From the NCBI GenBank assembly GCA_009840595.1, contig VXNK01000078.1, forward strand, positions 1-39,964: DNA of 39,964 nt. The letters run 5' to 3'. The stretch is from Rhodospirillaceae bacterium (lineage in GTDB: Bacteria; Pseudomonadota; Alphaproteobacteria; Bin65). Each line of letters opens with the position of its first letter. The stretch's first letter is position 1. Of this stretch, positions 23,636 to 31,662 are shown one piece after another. Position numbers and translations under genes: made by a program. The notes beneath the pieces were generated by a model. The model did not search any database. It was not told where the DNA came from and was given only the letters and a program-made list of their open reading frames with translations.

Positions 23636-24366
23636 ATCGGCCAGTCGGGGTCCTCGACGCTGAGGAAAGCGCGGTTGAGGGATTCGCTCCATTTCGCGCT
23701 GAGCGCGGAAAAATAGGGGTCGTCGGCCTCCAGGCTGGCGCGGTGGCCGATTTCGAACGTATCGGTCCGGTAGAGCAGCACGTCGATCGGCGGCCCGACC
23801 GACATGTTGGAGCGCATGGTCGAATCGAAGGAGACCAGGGCGCATTTCGCGGCGTCGATCAGCGACGTTTCGGGCCGGATCACCCGGTCGAGAACCGGCT
23901 TGCCGTATTTTACCTCGCCATTCTGGAAGTAGGGCGTTTCCGGCGTCGCCTCGACGAAGTTGCCCGGCGTGTAGATCTGGTAGAGCCGCGCCTCGTCGCC
24001 CCGGACCTGGCCGGCGAAGATGACCGAAGCGCCGCTGTCCACACCGACCGTCCGGATCGCGGGCCCGTCGCGGTCCTGGACCTCGCGCATGACGTTTCCG
24101 ACGATGCAGGCGGCATCGTACATGCTTCCGGCAGCCGTCAGGTCGTGGACGGCGCCGGTGTCGCCGAACCGGCGCGACAGGATGCTGACGACCGACTGGG
24201 TGACCGAAAGGTTGCCGGTCGTCAGCAGCGCGAACATCCGGTCGCCCGGCCGGTCGAAGACGAACATCTTGCGGAAGATCGAGACCAGGTCGACCCCCGC
24301 GTTGGTCCGCGAATCCGAGGCGAGGACGAGGCCCTCGTTCACTTTGATTCCGACACAATAGGTCAT
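23632..24366 (-). CDS. Anbu: proteasome-like Ntn-hydrolase
   Basis: 244-residue proteasome-type peptidase of the Anbu group (ancestral beta subunit-like). The protein starts MTYCVGIKVNEGLVLASDSR TNAGVD: after Met removal the Thr is the N-terminal nucleophile, and the Asp and Lys-containing strands follow as in 20S beta subunits. Later parts (ARLYQIYTPGNFVEATPETP, GKPVLDRVI, FDSTMRSNMSVGPPID) are Anbu-specific. ATG at 24366 gives exactly this N-terminus; longer frames upstream are unsupported. In other bacteria Anbu is encoded with a transglutaminase-like protein, an alpha-E protein and a circularly permuted ATP-grasp; only a broken transglutaminase (26572-26936) remains nearby. A rightward TATATT-like -10 on the minus strand lies about 30 bases upstream. 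Confidence 0.92.
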   Translation of the reverse strand: MTYCVGIKVNEGLVLASDSRTNAGVDLVSIFRKMFVFDRPGDRMFALLTTGNLSVTQSVVSILSRRFGDTGAVHDLTAAGSMYDAACIVGNVMREVQDRDGPAIRTVGVDSGASVIFAGQVRGDEARLYQIYTPGNFVEATPETPYFQNGEVKYGKPVLDRVIRPETSLIDAAKCALVSFDSTMRSNMSVGPPIDVLLYRTDTFEIGHRASLEADDPYFSALSAKWSESLNRAFLSVEDPDWPI

Positions 24367-24511
24367 GGACGTTCCGGCACGGTCAGGAGGGCAATATAGG
24401 CATCTCCGGCCGGAATTGGGAACCGGCCCCCGTCCGGCCCGGATTTCTCGCCACGGTCGCGGCTTGCGCAGCCTTGCGAATCGGCTCCGCTCCGCTGCCC
24501 GCGGCCCCTGT

Positions 24512-24528
24512 GACCGGTCTGACCGGTC
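24512..24528. promoter_or_regulatory. Tandem GACCGGTC palindromes
   Basis: GACCGGTC, itself an 8-base perfect palindrome, occurs twice with one base between (24512-24519, 24521-24528) in the divergent gap between Anbu and the hydrolase. It could be an operator; no regulator is adjacent. Confidence 0.3.
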
Positions 24529-24607
24529 GCAACGCCGGCGGGACAATGCCTTTACCTGCCCCGACGGTCATTCTAGCGTTCGAGGCGGACAATGCAGGGA
24601 GGTTGCC

Positions 24608-25618
24608 ATGAAACGAATGACTGCAATGCTCGCCGCCGCGGCGTTGGCCGCAGCCCTTGCCCTGCCGGCGCAGGCCGAGCGTTTGCGCGGGCTGGTTCCC
24701 TCGACCGTAACGTCGCCGGACGGCCTTGCAATCGCCGTCGTCGAAAGCGGCGAGACGACCGGGCGGCCGATCCTGTTCGTTCACGGTTTCTCGCAAAGCG
24801 CCGCCGCCTGGCGCCGCCAGATGCTCAGCGATCTCGGCGACACATACCGGCTGATCGCGTTCGACATGCGCGGCCACGGCTACTCTTCCAAGCCCGCCGA
24901 TCCCAAACACTACATCGACAGCAAGCTCTGGGCCGGCGATATCGCCGCCGTCATCGCCGCCAAGGGGTTGAAGGACGTTGTGCTCGTCGGCTGGTCCTAC
25001 GCCGGGCTGCCCCTGCTCGACTATGTGAAGGCGCACGGCCAGGGCAAGCTCTCGGCCCTGGTGTTCGTCGCCACCGGCTACAATCTCGACCTCCGGCCGC
25101 CGGACAAGGGCGGCCCGGAACTGGTACTCGGGCCGGGCGTGATCGAGAATACCGGGCCGATGGCGGGCATTCCCGCCGGCCCGCCGGGCGCCGACCTCGA
25201 CGGCTGCGGCAAGGCGAAGACCTGCGGCGCCTATGCCCGGCAGCTCGCCGGCACGAAACGGTTCCTCGACATGGTGCCGGGCAAGCCGCTGCCCGCGGCG
25301 GACGCGGCGGAGGCGCTGGCCTACAACATGCAGACGCCGCCCTATGTCCGGCGCGCCATGGTGATCGACCGCTTCGTCAAGGGCGGGCCGCTGGATCATT
25401 CGCCGACGCTCAAGACGATCAAGGTGCCCGTGCTCTTCATCCACGGCAGCAAGGACCGTCACGTCCTGCCGCGCTCGACCGAGATCATGAAAGGGCTGGT
25501 CGACGGCACAGGCGGAAAGTCGACCCGCATCATTTATGACGGGATCGGCCACGCCCCCTTCATCGAGGACGCCAAGCGCTTCAACGCCGACCTGAAGAAG
25601 TTCGTATCAGGGTTGTAG
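24608..25618 (+). CDS. Exported alpha/beta hydrolase
   Basis: 336-residue alpha/beta hydrolase with a cleavable signal peptide (MKRMTAMLAAAALAAALALPAQA), so periplasmic or secreted. Catalytic triad as read: Ser130 in GWSYAG, Asp283 in HGSKDRHV, His315 in GIGHAPF; the oxyanion motif is VHGFSQ at 58-63. A cap region (about 160-240) holds a Cys pair in CGKAKTC that could form a disulfide in the periplasm. The ATG follows GGAGGTTGCC closely. Relatives include non-haem chloroperoxidase-like esterases, lactonases and epoxide hydrolases; the substrate is unknown. It is alone between two minus-strand genes. Confidence 0.88.
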   Translation: MKRMTAMLAAAALAAALALPAQAERLRGLVPSTVTSPDGLAIAVVESGETTGRPILFVHGFSQSAAAWRRQMLSDLGDTYRLIAFDMRGHGYSSKPADPKHYIDSKLWAGDIAAVIAAKGLKDVVLVGWSYAGLPLLDYVKAHGQGKLSALVFVATGYNLDLRPPDKGGPELVLGPGVIENTGPMAGIPAGPPGADLDGCGKAKTCGAYARQLAGTKRFLDMVPGKPLPAADAAEALAYNMQTPPYVRRAMVIDRFVKGGPLDHSPTLKTIKVPVLFIHGSKDRHVLPRSTEIMKGLVDGTGGKSTRIIYDGIGHAPFIEDAKRFNADLKKFVSGL

Positions 25619-25620
25619 GG

Positions 25621-25775
25621 ATCATACCTCCCGCTCTTCGGAGGGGAGACCCGGACTTGAAGCGGGGGTGGGGTGGCGCGTCGTCGGGCGCGCAGCACCG
25701 CAAGGCGCCATTCTTCGGTTTTGAACGGCACCCCCCATTCTCCTTTGCTGCGTTCAGGGACTGAGGTGGCCCCGG
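25621..25775. repeat. Degenerate repeat / possible insertion-sequence end
   Basis: CTCCCGCTCTTCGGAGGGGA with GGGGGTGGGGTGGCG and, about 100 bases on, CACCCCCCATTCTCC is reminiscent of copies A and B of the palindromic repeat but much diverged. It is followed by CTGAGGTGGCCCCGGTTTGT, which looks like the terminal inverted repeat of an IS3-type element. No transposase remains. Low-confidence interpretation of a 231-base gap without genes. Confidence 0.3.
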
Positions 25776-25849
25776 TTTGTCGGACAGCCTGACGGCTTTC
25801 TCAAGGTGTCTTCCTGTTGAGGTTCATGACCGCCGCAGCCGGTCCGGGG

Positions 25850-26548
25850 CTATCGGGCGTCGAATACAGTCAGGATTTCATCCAGGGGTTTCTTGATCTT
25901 GGCGACGCGGGGCACGGTGGCGTTCTGGGCGGGGTGTCCGACGGCAACGATCATCGTCGGTTTTTCGCTCGGCGGCCGGCCGAGCATCCCGTTCAGGAAA
26001 TTCATCGGGTTGGGCGTATGGGTCAGGGCCGTCAGGCCCGCATGATGAAGCGCGGCGATCAGGAACCCCGTCGCGATACCGACGCTCTCCGGTACATAGT
26101 AGTTCTTGAATTTCGTTCCGTCGTCGAAGGTGCCCCAGCGCTGGGCGAAGACCACGATCAGCCACGGCGCGATATCCAGATGGGGTTTTTCCGGTCCGGT
26201 GCCGATTGGCTCGAGCGCTTTCAGCCATTCGTCTCCCGCAGCGCCGGCGTAGAAGTGCCGTTCTTCCGTTTCCGCGGCCAACCGTATGCGATGCTTGGCT
26301 TCGGGATCGGAAATCGCCGCGAAGTGCCAGGGCTGGTGATTCGCGCCGCTCGGCGCCGTTCCGGCCGTGCGTACGCATTCCTCGATCACCTGGCGCGGCA
26401 CCGCGCGCTCGGAAAAATCGCGAACCGAGTGTCGTTTTTTCATGCGCCGGTAAAACCCGGCGGCCTCGTCGAGCATCTCGGAATCGTCAAGCTCGATTCG
26501 GTCGGGAAGGGTGACCGGTTCGTATTTCAGATTCTCTTTCGCAAACAT
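25850..26548 (-). CDS. Iodotyrosine deiodinase-like flavin reductase (nitroreductase superfamily)
   Basis: 232-residue FMN-dependent nitroreductase-fold protein most like the iodotyrosine deiodinase (IYD) group. KKRHSVRDFSER and TAGTAPSGANHQPWHF form the FMN phosphate/ribityl site. The active-site lid triad that defines IYD (Glu, Tyr four residues later, Lys) is conserved as Glu96, Tyr100 and Lys121 in the matching context KPHLDIAP. TPNPMNFLNGMLGRPPSEKP and KIKKPLDEIL match the C-terminal half of IYD. Such bacterial homologues reductively dehalogenate halotyrosines; this would be cytoplasmic since no signal is present. Upstream on the same strand lies only a transglutaminase pseudogene. Confidence 0.85.
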   Translation of the reverse strand: MFAKENLKYEPVTLPDRIELDDSEMLDEAAGFYRRMKKRHSVRDFSERAVPRQVIEECVRTAGTAPSGANHQPWHFAAISDPEAKHRIRLAAETEERHFYAGAAGDEWLKALEPIGTGPEKPHLDIAPWLIVVFAQRWGTFDDGTKFKNYYVPESVGIATGFLIAALHHAGLTALTHTPNPMNFLNGMLGRPPSEKPTMIVAVGHPAQNATVPRVAKIKKPLDEILTVFDAR

Positions 26549-26571
26549 CGCGGTTTCCTTTGCGAACCCTT

Positions 26572-26936
26572 CTACGGTTCCTGCCGCTCCCGGCCGGTCG
26601 CCGGATCGTCATCCCTGAACAGGCGGACTTCGGTGGACATATGCTCCGCTCCGCCACCGGCGCGCGCGTCGCGCACAGGGCAGGCCGTGGCATAGTCGAA
26701 CCCCGCCGCGACCCGGATATAGGCGTCGGTCGCGCAGACGCCGTTGGCCGGGTCGAACAAGACCCAGCCCAGCCCCTCGACCCGGCATTCCGCCTAGGCG
26801 TGGCTGGCGCTTCATCGCGCTTGCTGTGCAGCAGTTCGAGCGGCGCCACGTCCAGCCAGGCCTGAAGTCCGGCCCAACCCGGCCTCGCACCGCCCGCCGC
26901 GTCGGTCATCTCGTCGAAAGCCGGGGCCTGAGACAT
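26572..26936 (-). pseudogene. Broken transglutaminase-like gene (C-terminal remnant)
   Basis: On the minus strand, one frame reads SHA, stop, AECRVEGLGWVLFDPANG and continues to a normal end near 26575 (AYIRVAAGFDYATACPVRD, GAEHMSTEVRLF). In bacterial transglutaminase-like proteins this is SHAWAE, so the Trp codon TGG has become TAG at 26794-26796. The His of SHA and the Asp of FDPANG are two members of the Cys-His-Asp triad. Just upstream the frame shifts: the continuation from the ATG at 26936 is in another frame and does not show the Cys-containing core. So the gene has at least a nonsense mutation, a frameshift and probably a deletion. It ends 24 bases before the deiodinase-like gene. Confidence 0.75.
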
Positions 26937-27050
26937 GACGCACCAGCTAATCACATTGCCCGATGAACGTCGATTCGAGCCACAGGGCGGAACGATGGCC
27001 CGACAGCCGAGGCGCTAGGCAATCGGACGCGGCGGGGGTAAAACCGGACC

Positions 27051-28541
27051 ATGCTCACCATGCCCGCCCCCGACCGCGCGGTGCTCGACCGGCGCGCGGA
27101 GATCGTCGCCGCCCTGCGCGCCATCGTGCCGGGCGAAGGCGTGATCGACGATGAGACCGGCCGCCGGCCCTATGAGTGCGACGGGCTCACCGCCTACCGC
27201 CAGCTGCCGATGGTCGTCGTGCTGCCGGAAACGGTGGCGCAGGTCTCGGCCGTGCTGCGCTATTGCCACGAGGAGGGCATCCGGGTCGTGCCGCGCGGGG
27301 CGGGGACGTCGCTATCGGGCGGCGCGCTGCCGCTGGAGGACGGCGTGCTGCTCGGCCTGGGCAAGTTCAACCGCATCCTCGACATCGACTACGCCAACCG
27401 CTGCGCCGTCGTGCAGCCCGGCGTCACCAACCTGGCGATCACCCAGGCCGTGCAGCAGGACGGCTTCTACTACGCGCCCGATCCGTCGTCCCAGATCGCC
27501 TGCACAATCGGCGGCAACGTGGCGGAGAATTCCGGCGGCGTGCACTGTCTGAAATACGGGCTGACGACCAACAACGTGCTCGGCGTCCAGATGGCGCTGG
27601 TGGACGGCACGCTGATCCGCCTCGGCGGCAAGCATCTCGACGCGGCGGGCTACGACCTGCTCGGCCTGACCGTCGGCTCCGAGGGCCTGCTCGGCGTCGT
27701 CACCGAAGTCACGGTGCGGCTGCTCAAGGCGCCGGAGACCATGCGCGCGCTGCTGATCGGCTTCCCGTCCAGCGCGGCGGCCGGCGCGACGGTCGGCGCG
27801 ATCATCGGCTCGGGCATCGTGCCGGCCGGGATCGAGATGATGGACAGGCCGGCGATCCACGCCGCGGAGGAATTCGTCCGGGCCGGCTATCCGCTGGATG
27901 TCGAAGCCTTGCTGATCGTCGAACTGGACGGGCCGGCGGCCGAGGTCGACCATCTGATCGGGCGGGTCGACGGGCTGGCACGCGGACAGGGCGCGACGGA
28001 AATCCGCGTCAGCCGGACCGAGGAGGAGCGGGTCGCCTTCTGGGCCGGGCGCAAGAACGCCTTCCCGGCGGTCGGCCGCATCTCGCCGGATTATTACTGC
28101 ATGGACGGCACGATTCCGCGCGCCCGGCTGCCCGAGGTGCTGGACCGGATGGGCGAGATGTCGGCGCATTACGGCCTGCGCGTCGCCAACGTCTTTCACG
28201 CCGGCGACGGCAACCTGCATCCGCTGATCCTCTACGACGCCAACGTGCCGGGCGAGCTGGAGCGGGCCGAGGAATTCGGCGCCGAAATCCTGAAGCTGTG
28301 CGTCGAGGTCGGCGGCGTGTTGACCGGCGAGCACGGCGTCGGCGTCGAGAAGCGCGACCTGATGGGCGAGATGTTCAGCGAGGACGATCTCAAGCAGCAG
28401 CAGCGCGTCAAATGCGCCTTCGATCCCGACCAGCTGCTCAACCCCGGCAAGGTCTTCCCGACCCTGCACCGCTGCGCCGAACTCGGCCGGGTCCACATCC
28501 ACCGCGGCCAGACCCGCTTCCCGGATTTGCCAAGGTTTTAG
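27051..28541 (+). CDS. glcD: Glycolate oxidase FAD subunit GlcD
   Basis: 496-residue FAD-linked oxidase of the vanillyl-alcohol oxidase fold. The FAD-binding PCMH domain is at about 50-230, with VPRGAGTSLSGGALP (FAD pyrophosphate) and TIGGNVAENSGGVHCLKYG; the C-terminal cap ends with HAGDGNLHPLI, GEHGVGVEKRDLM and DQLLNPGKVFP. It oxidises glycolate to glyoxylate with electrons passed through GlcF into the quinone pool. Start is the ATG at 27051 (MLTMPAPDR); a second ATG three codons on is an alternative. First of glcDEF; a repeat element separates it from glcE. Confidence 0.95.
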   Translation: MLTMPAPDRAVLDRRAEIVAALRAIVPGEGVIDDETGRRPYECDGLTAYRQLPMVVVLPETVAQVSAVLRYCHEEGIRVVPRGAGTSLSGGALPLEDGVLLGLGKFNRILDIDYANRCAVVQPGVTNLAITQAVQQDGFYYAPDPSSQIACTIGGNVAENSGGVHCLKYGLTTNNVLGVQMALVDGTLIRLGGKHLDAAGYDLLGLTVGSEGLLGVVTEVTVRLLKAPETMRALLIGFPSSAAAGATVGAIIGSGIVPAGIEMMDRPAIHAAEEFVRAGYPLDVEALLIVELDGPAAEVDHLIGRVDGLARGQGATEIRVSRTEEERVAFWAGRKNAFPAVGRISPDYYCMDGTIPRARLPEVLDRMGEMSAHYGLRVANVFHAGDGNLHPLILYDANVPGELERAEEFGAEILKLCVEVGGVLTGEHGVGVEKRDLMGEMFSEDDLKQQQRVKCAFDPDQLLNPGKVFPTLHRCAELGRVHIHRGQTRFPDLPRF

Positions 28542-28618
28542 CGGGGTTTCCTGTAGGGTCGGAACGTCGAGGCTTGTAGTTTGGAAAGTTACATTACCGA
28601 CAGGCAGTTGAACCCTTT

Positions 28619-28765
28619 CTTCCCCCTCTTCAGAGGGGGAAGTGGCCGAGCGCAGCGAGGTCGATGGGGGTGCCTTGAACAGCGGGAGGGCTTTGCCTTG
28701 CGGCGAAGCGCGCCTGACGGCACGCCACCCCCACCTGGCCTCCCCCTCTGAAGAGGGGGAGGAAT
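28619..28765. repeat. Palindromic dispersed repeat, copy B (147 bp)
   Basis: The first 54 bases (28619-28672) are identical to those of copy A at 5625-5678. The core is about 53 bases and different; the right end at 28726-28765 again has CCACCTGGCCTCCCCCTC and GAGGGGGAGGAAT, identical to copy A. It sits inside the glc operon between glcD and glcE and creates a false 61-codon extension of the glcE frame (reading VAERSEVDGG and so on), which gene callers may accept. Confidence 0.88.
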
Positions 28766-28824
28766 CGGGACGTGGATTCTCGCTGTTCGATCATGGTGTC
28801 TGGGGGACTCTTGGACAGGCGGCC

Positions 28825-30036
28825 GTGACCGAGAGCCTCTCGCCCAAATCTCATGACGACATTCTCGAAGCTGTCCGCTGGGCGGTTGCCGAAGAGGCAT
28901 CGCTGGAGATTGTCGGCGGCGGCACCAAGCGGGGCTGGGGCAGGCCGCCGGCGACCAACCATGTGCTGGACCTGTCGGCGCTCTCCGGCGTGCGTTTGTA
29001 CGAGCCGGAAGAACTGATCCTTCAGGCATCGGCCGCGACGCCGCTTGCCGAAATCGAGGCGTTGCTGGCGGAGAACGGCCAGCAACTCGCCTTCGAGCCG
29101 CCGGATTTCGGCCCGCTGTTCGGCGGACCGGCCGGCCGGCAGACATTGGGCGGCGCCATCGTCGCGAACCTGGCCGGGCCGCGGCGCATCAAGGCCGGCG
29201 CGGCGCGCGACCATTTCCTGGGCTTCGCCGGGGTCAGCGGGCGCGGTGAAACCTTCAAGTCCGGCGGCCGGGTGATGAAGAACGTCACCGGCTACGACCT
29301 GTGCAAGCTGATGGCCGGCTCGTTCGGCACCCTCGCCGTGCTCAGCGAAGTGACGGTGAAGGTGCTGCCCGCGGGCGAGAAGACGCGCACGGTGCTCGTC
29401 TACGGCCTCGACGATGCGCTGGCCGCGGAAGCCATGGCGGCAGCGCTCAACTCGGCGCACGAGGTCTCCGGCGCGGCCCATCTGCCCATCGGCATCGCAG
29501 TGCAATCGGCGGTCGGCTATGTCAGCGATCCGGGCGTGGCGGTTACCGCAGTCCGGGTCGAAGGACCGGGGCCGTCGGTCGAGCATCGCTGCGCCGCCCT
29601 GCGCGAACTGCTCGGAGAATGGGGCGCGACCGAGGAACTGCACGGCCGCAACTCCGCCGCCCTGTGGACCGAGGTGCGCGACGTCTCCTGTTTTGCCGGG
29701 GAACAGACGAAGGCGGTCTGGCGCCTGTCCGCCCCGCCGGCGGCGCCGGCCGGATTCTTGAACGGTCTGGCTGTGGAGGTTGGCGCAGAGTATTTCGCCG
29801 ACTGGGGCGGCGGGCTGGTCTGGCTCTCTGCCCCGCCGACCGAAGCCGCTGCGCGGGCAATCCGCGCCGCCGCCGACGGCTGCGCCGGCCACGCCACACT
29901 GGTGCGCGGGCCCGAAGACCTGCGCAGCGTCGTTCCGGTGTTTCATCCGCAGCCGCCGCCGGTCGCCGGTCTCAGCGAGAGGCTGCGCGCCCAGTTCGAT
30001 CCAAAGGGCGTGCTCAATCCCGGACGGATGGGGTAG
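28825..30036 (+). CDS. glcE: Glycolate oxidase subunit GlcE
   Basis: 403-residue second FAD-binding subunit of glycolate oxidase. PCMH-type elements: LEIVGGGTKRGWG near residues 32-44, GGAIVANLAGPRRIKAG, and FKSGGRVMKNVTGYDLCKLM, the most conserved GlcE segment; it ends VLNPGRMG. The start was set at GTG 28825 (VTESLSPKSHDDILEAVRW), the standard GlcE N-terminus, although the frame is open back to 28642 through the repeat element. GlcE is shorter than GlcD, as usual. It ends 5 bases before glcF. Confidence 0.93.
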   Translation: MTESLSPKSHDDILEAVRWAVAEEASLEIVGGGTKRGWGRPPATNHVLDLSALSGVRLYEPEELILQASAATPLAEIEALLAENGQQLAFEPPDFGPLFGGPAGRQTLGGAIVANLAGPRRIKAGAARDHFLGFAGVSGRGETFKSGGRVMKNVTGYDLCKLMAGSFGTLAVLSEVTVKVLPAGEKTRTVLVYGLDDALAAEAMAAALNSAHEVSGAAHLPIGIAVQSAVGYVSDPGVAVTAVRVEGPGPSVEHRCAALRELLGEWGATEELHGRNSAALWTEVRDVSCFAGEQTKAVWRLSAPPAAPAGFLNGLAVEVGAEYFADWGGGLVWLSAPPTEAAARAIRAAADGCAGHATLVRGPEDLRSVVPVFHPQPPPVAGLSERLRAQFDPKGVLNPGRMG

Positions 30037-30041
30037 GGGGC

Positions 30042-31331
30042 ATGCAGACCAATTTCACCCTCGCCCAGCTTGCCGACCCGGCCATCGAGACGGTGAACGG
30101 CATCCTGCGCTCCTGCGTCCATTGCGGCTTCTGCACCGCGACCTGCCCGACCTACGTCCTGCTCGGCGACGAACTCGACAGCCCGCGCGGTCGGATCTAC
30201 CAGATGAAGAGCTTCCTCGAGGACGACCGCCCGCCGACCGCCGAAGAGGTCAAGCATATCGACCGTTGTCTCTCGTGCCTGAGCTGCATGACGACCTGCC
30301 CGGCCTCGGTCCACTACATGCACCTGGTCGATCACGGGCGGGCGCATATCGAGAAGACCTACAAGCGCCCGCTCCTCGACCGGCTTACCCGCACCTTCAT
30401 CGCCCTGGCGCTGCCGCGGCCCGGCCTGTTCCGCGCGATGCTGATCGCCGGCTCGCTGGCCCGGCCGCTCCGGGCGCTGATGCCGAAGCGGCTGCGCACC
30501 ATGCTGAACCTGTTGCCGCCGAAGCTGCCGGTGCCGGGCTGGGCCGACCGGGCGGCGGTTTTTCAGGCTGAGTATGGGCCGGCAGGCAAGCGCGTCGCCA
30601 TGCTCGCCGGCTGCGCCCAGCAGGTGCTCGGGCCGCAGGTCAACGAAGCGACGGTGCGCCTGCTCAACCGGCTCGGCGTCGAGGTCGTCGTCTCCCGCCC
30701 GGCCGGCTGCTGCGGCGCGCTGGTGCATCACATGGGCCGGACCGCGCCGAGCCATGCCCAGGCAAAAGCGATGATCGACGCCTGGATCGCCGAGGCCGAC
30801 GGGGCGGGCCTGGACGCCGTCGTCATAAACGCGTCCGGCTGCGGGACGACGGTCAAGGACTACGGCCACATGTTCCGGGACGATCCGGCCTGGGCCGAAA
30901 AGGCGGCGCGGATCGCCGGCCTGGCGCAGGACATTACGGAATTTCTCGCCGGGCTGGACATGAGCGATGTCCGGGCGCCGGAGACGGTGGCGGTGACCTA
31001 CCATTCGGCCTGTTCGATGCAGCACGGCCAGCAGATCAAGGAACCGCCGCTCGTCCTGCTGCGCAACGCCGGCTTTGCTGTAAGGGAACCGGCGGAGGGC
31101 CATCTGTGCTGCGGCTCGGCGGGTACCTACAACATGCTGCAGCCCGAACTCGCCGGCCGGCTCAAGGCGCGCAAGATCGCCAACCTGAAAGCGACCGCGC
31201 CCGACGTGATCGCGACCGGCAATATCGGCTGCACGATGCAGCTTGCCGGCGATGTGGGCGTTCCGGTGGTCCATACGGTCGAACTGCTCGACTGGGCCGC
31301 CGGCGGGCCGAAGCCGGCCGGAATCGGGTAG
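30042..31331 (+). CDS. glcF: Glycolate oxidase iron-sulfur subunit GlcF
   Basis: 429-residue iron-sulfur subunit. Two [4Fe-4S] motifs, CVHCGFCTATCP (about residues 25-36) and CLSCLSCMTTCP (about 76-87), then two cysteine-rich CCG domains with PAGCCGALVHHMG and LCCGSAGTYNMLQPE. It passes electrons from GlcD/GlcE to the membrane quinone pool. ATG at 30042 follows GGGTAGGGGG. Last gene of glcDEF; the region after it holds only gene debris. Confidence 0.95.
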   Translation: MQTNFTLAQLADPAIETVNGILRSCVHCGFCTATCPTYVLLGDELDSPRGRIYQMKSFLEDDRPPTAEEVKHIDRCLSCLSCMTTCPASVHYMHLVDHGRAHIEKTYKRPLLDRLTRTFIALALPRPGLFRAMLIAGSLARPLRALMPKRLRTMLNLLPPKLPVPGWADRAAVFQAEYGPAGKRVAMLAGCAQQVLGPQVNEATVRLLNRLGVEVVVSRPAGCCGALVHHMGRTAPSHAQAKAMIDAWIAEADGAGLDAVVINASGCGTTVKDYGHMFRDDPAWAEKAARIAGLAQDITEFLAGLDMSDVRAPETVAVTYHSACSMQHGQQIKEPPLVLLRNAGFAVREPAEGHLCCGSAGTYNMLQPELAGRLKARKIANLKATAPDVIATGNIGCTMQLAGDVGVPVVHTVELLDWAAGGPKPAGIG

Positions 31332-31433
31332 CCGCGGCGCGGAACTGCCGTCCGTACCGATCCGAAGGAACGGTCGGGCCGGTTACGGCGCTACAAGCTG
31401 CGCGGGGAGGGCTGCGCCAGCCATGACAGGGCC

Positions 31434-31597
31434 TTGACCCGCACCCCGCTCGACGCCGCCGAAGTCAAACGCATGGTGCTCGACCTGGGCGCCGACCCGG
31501 TCGGCGTCGCCCCGGCCGACACGCTCAACGCCGTCCCGCCGGACCCGCGCTGATCGATTCCTATACCGAACTGCTGTCGTCCGGCCTGATCGAATAG
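31434..31597 (+). pseudogene. Remnant of a QueG-like iron-sulfur protein gene
   Basis: A 39-codon frame from 31434 reads AAEVKRMVLDLGADPVGVAP followed by ADTLNAVPPDPR and a stop. This matches the N-terminus of 4Fe-4S proteins related to epoxyqueuosine reductase (LGADLVGVA, ADTLN, PPDPR patterns). In the -1 frame the following bases read LIDSYTELLSSGLIE and stop, possibly the other edge of an internal deletion. The rest of the 331-base gap between glcF and the symporter shows nothing recognisable. Only the first part resembles a known family; I treat it as a decayed gene. Confidence 0.45.
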
Positions 31598-31662
31598 GCG
31601 CCGCGCGGACAACAGGCCGGCGACAATCGCAGGCGGCGGGTGACCGTGCCCGCCAACAGGCG

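Noticed and set aside
22037..24358. Minus-strand open frame of 773 codons
   Set aside because: Antisense to MFS copy 2 and in a wrong frame across Anbu; no recognisable domain.
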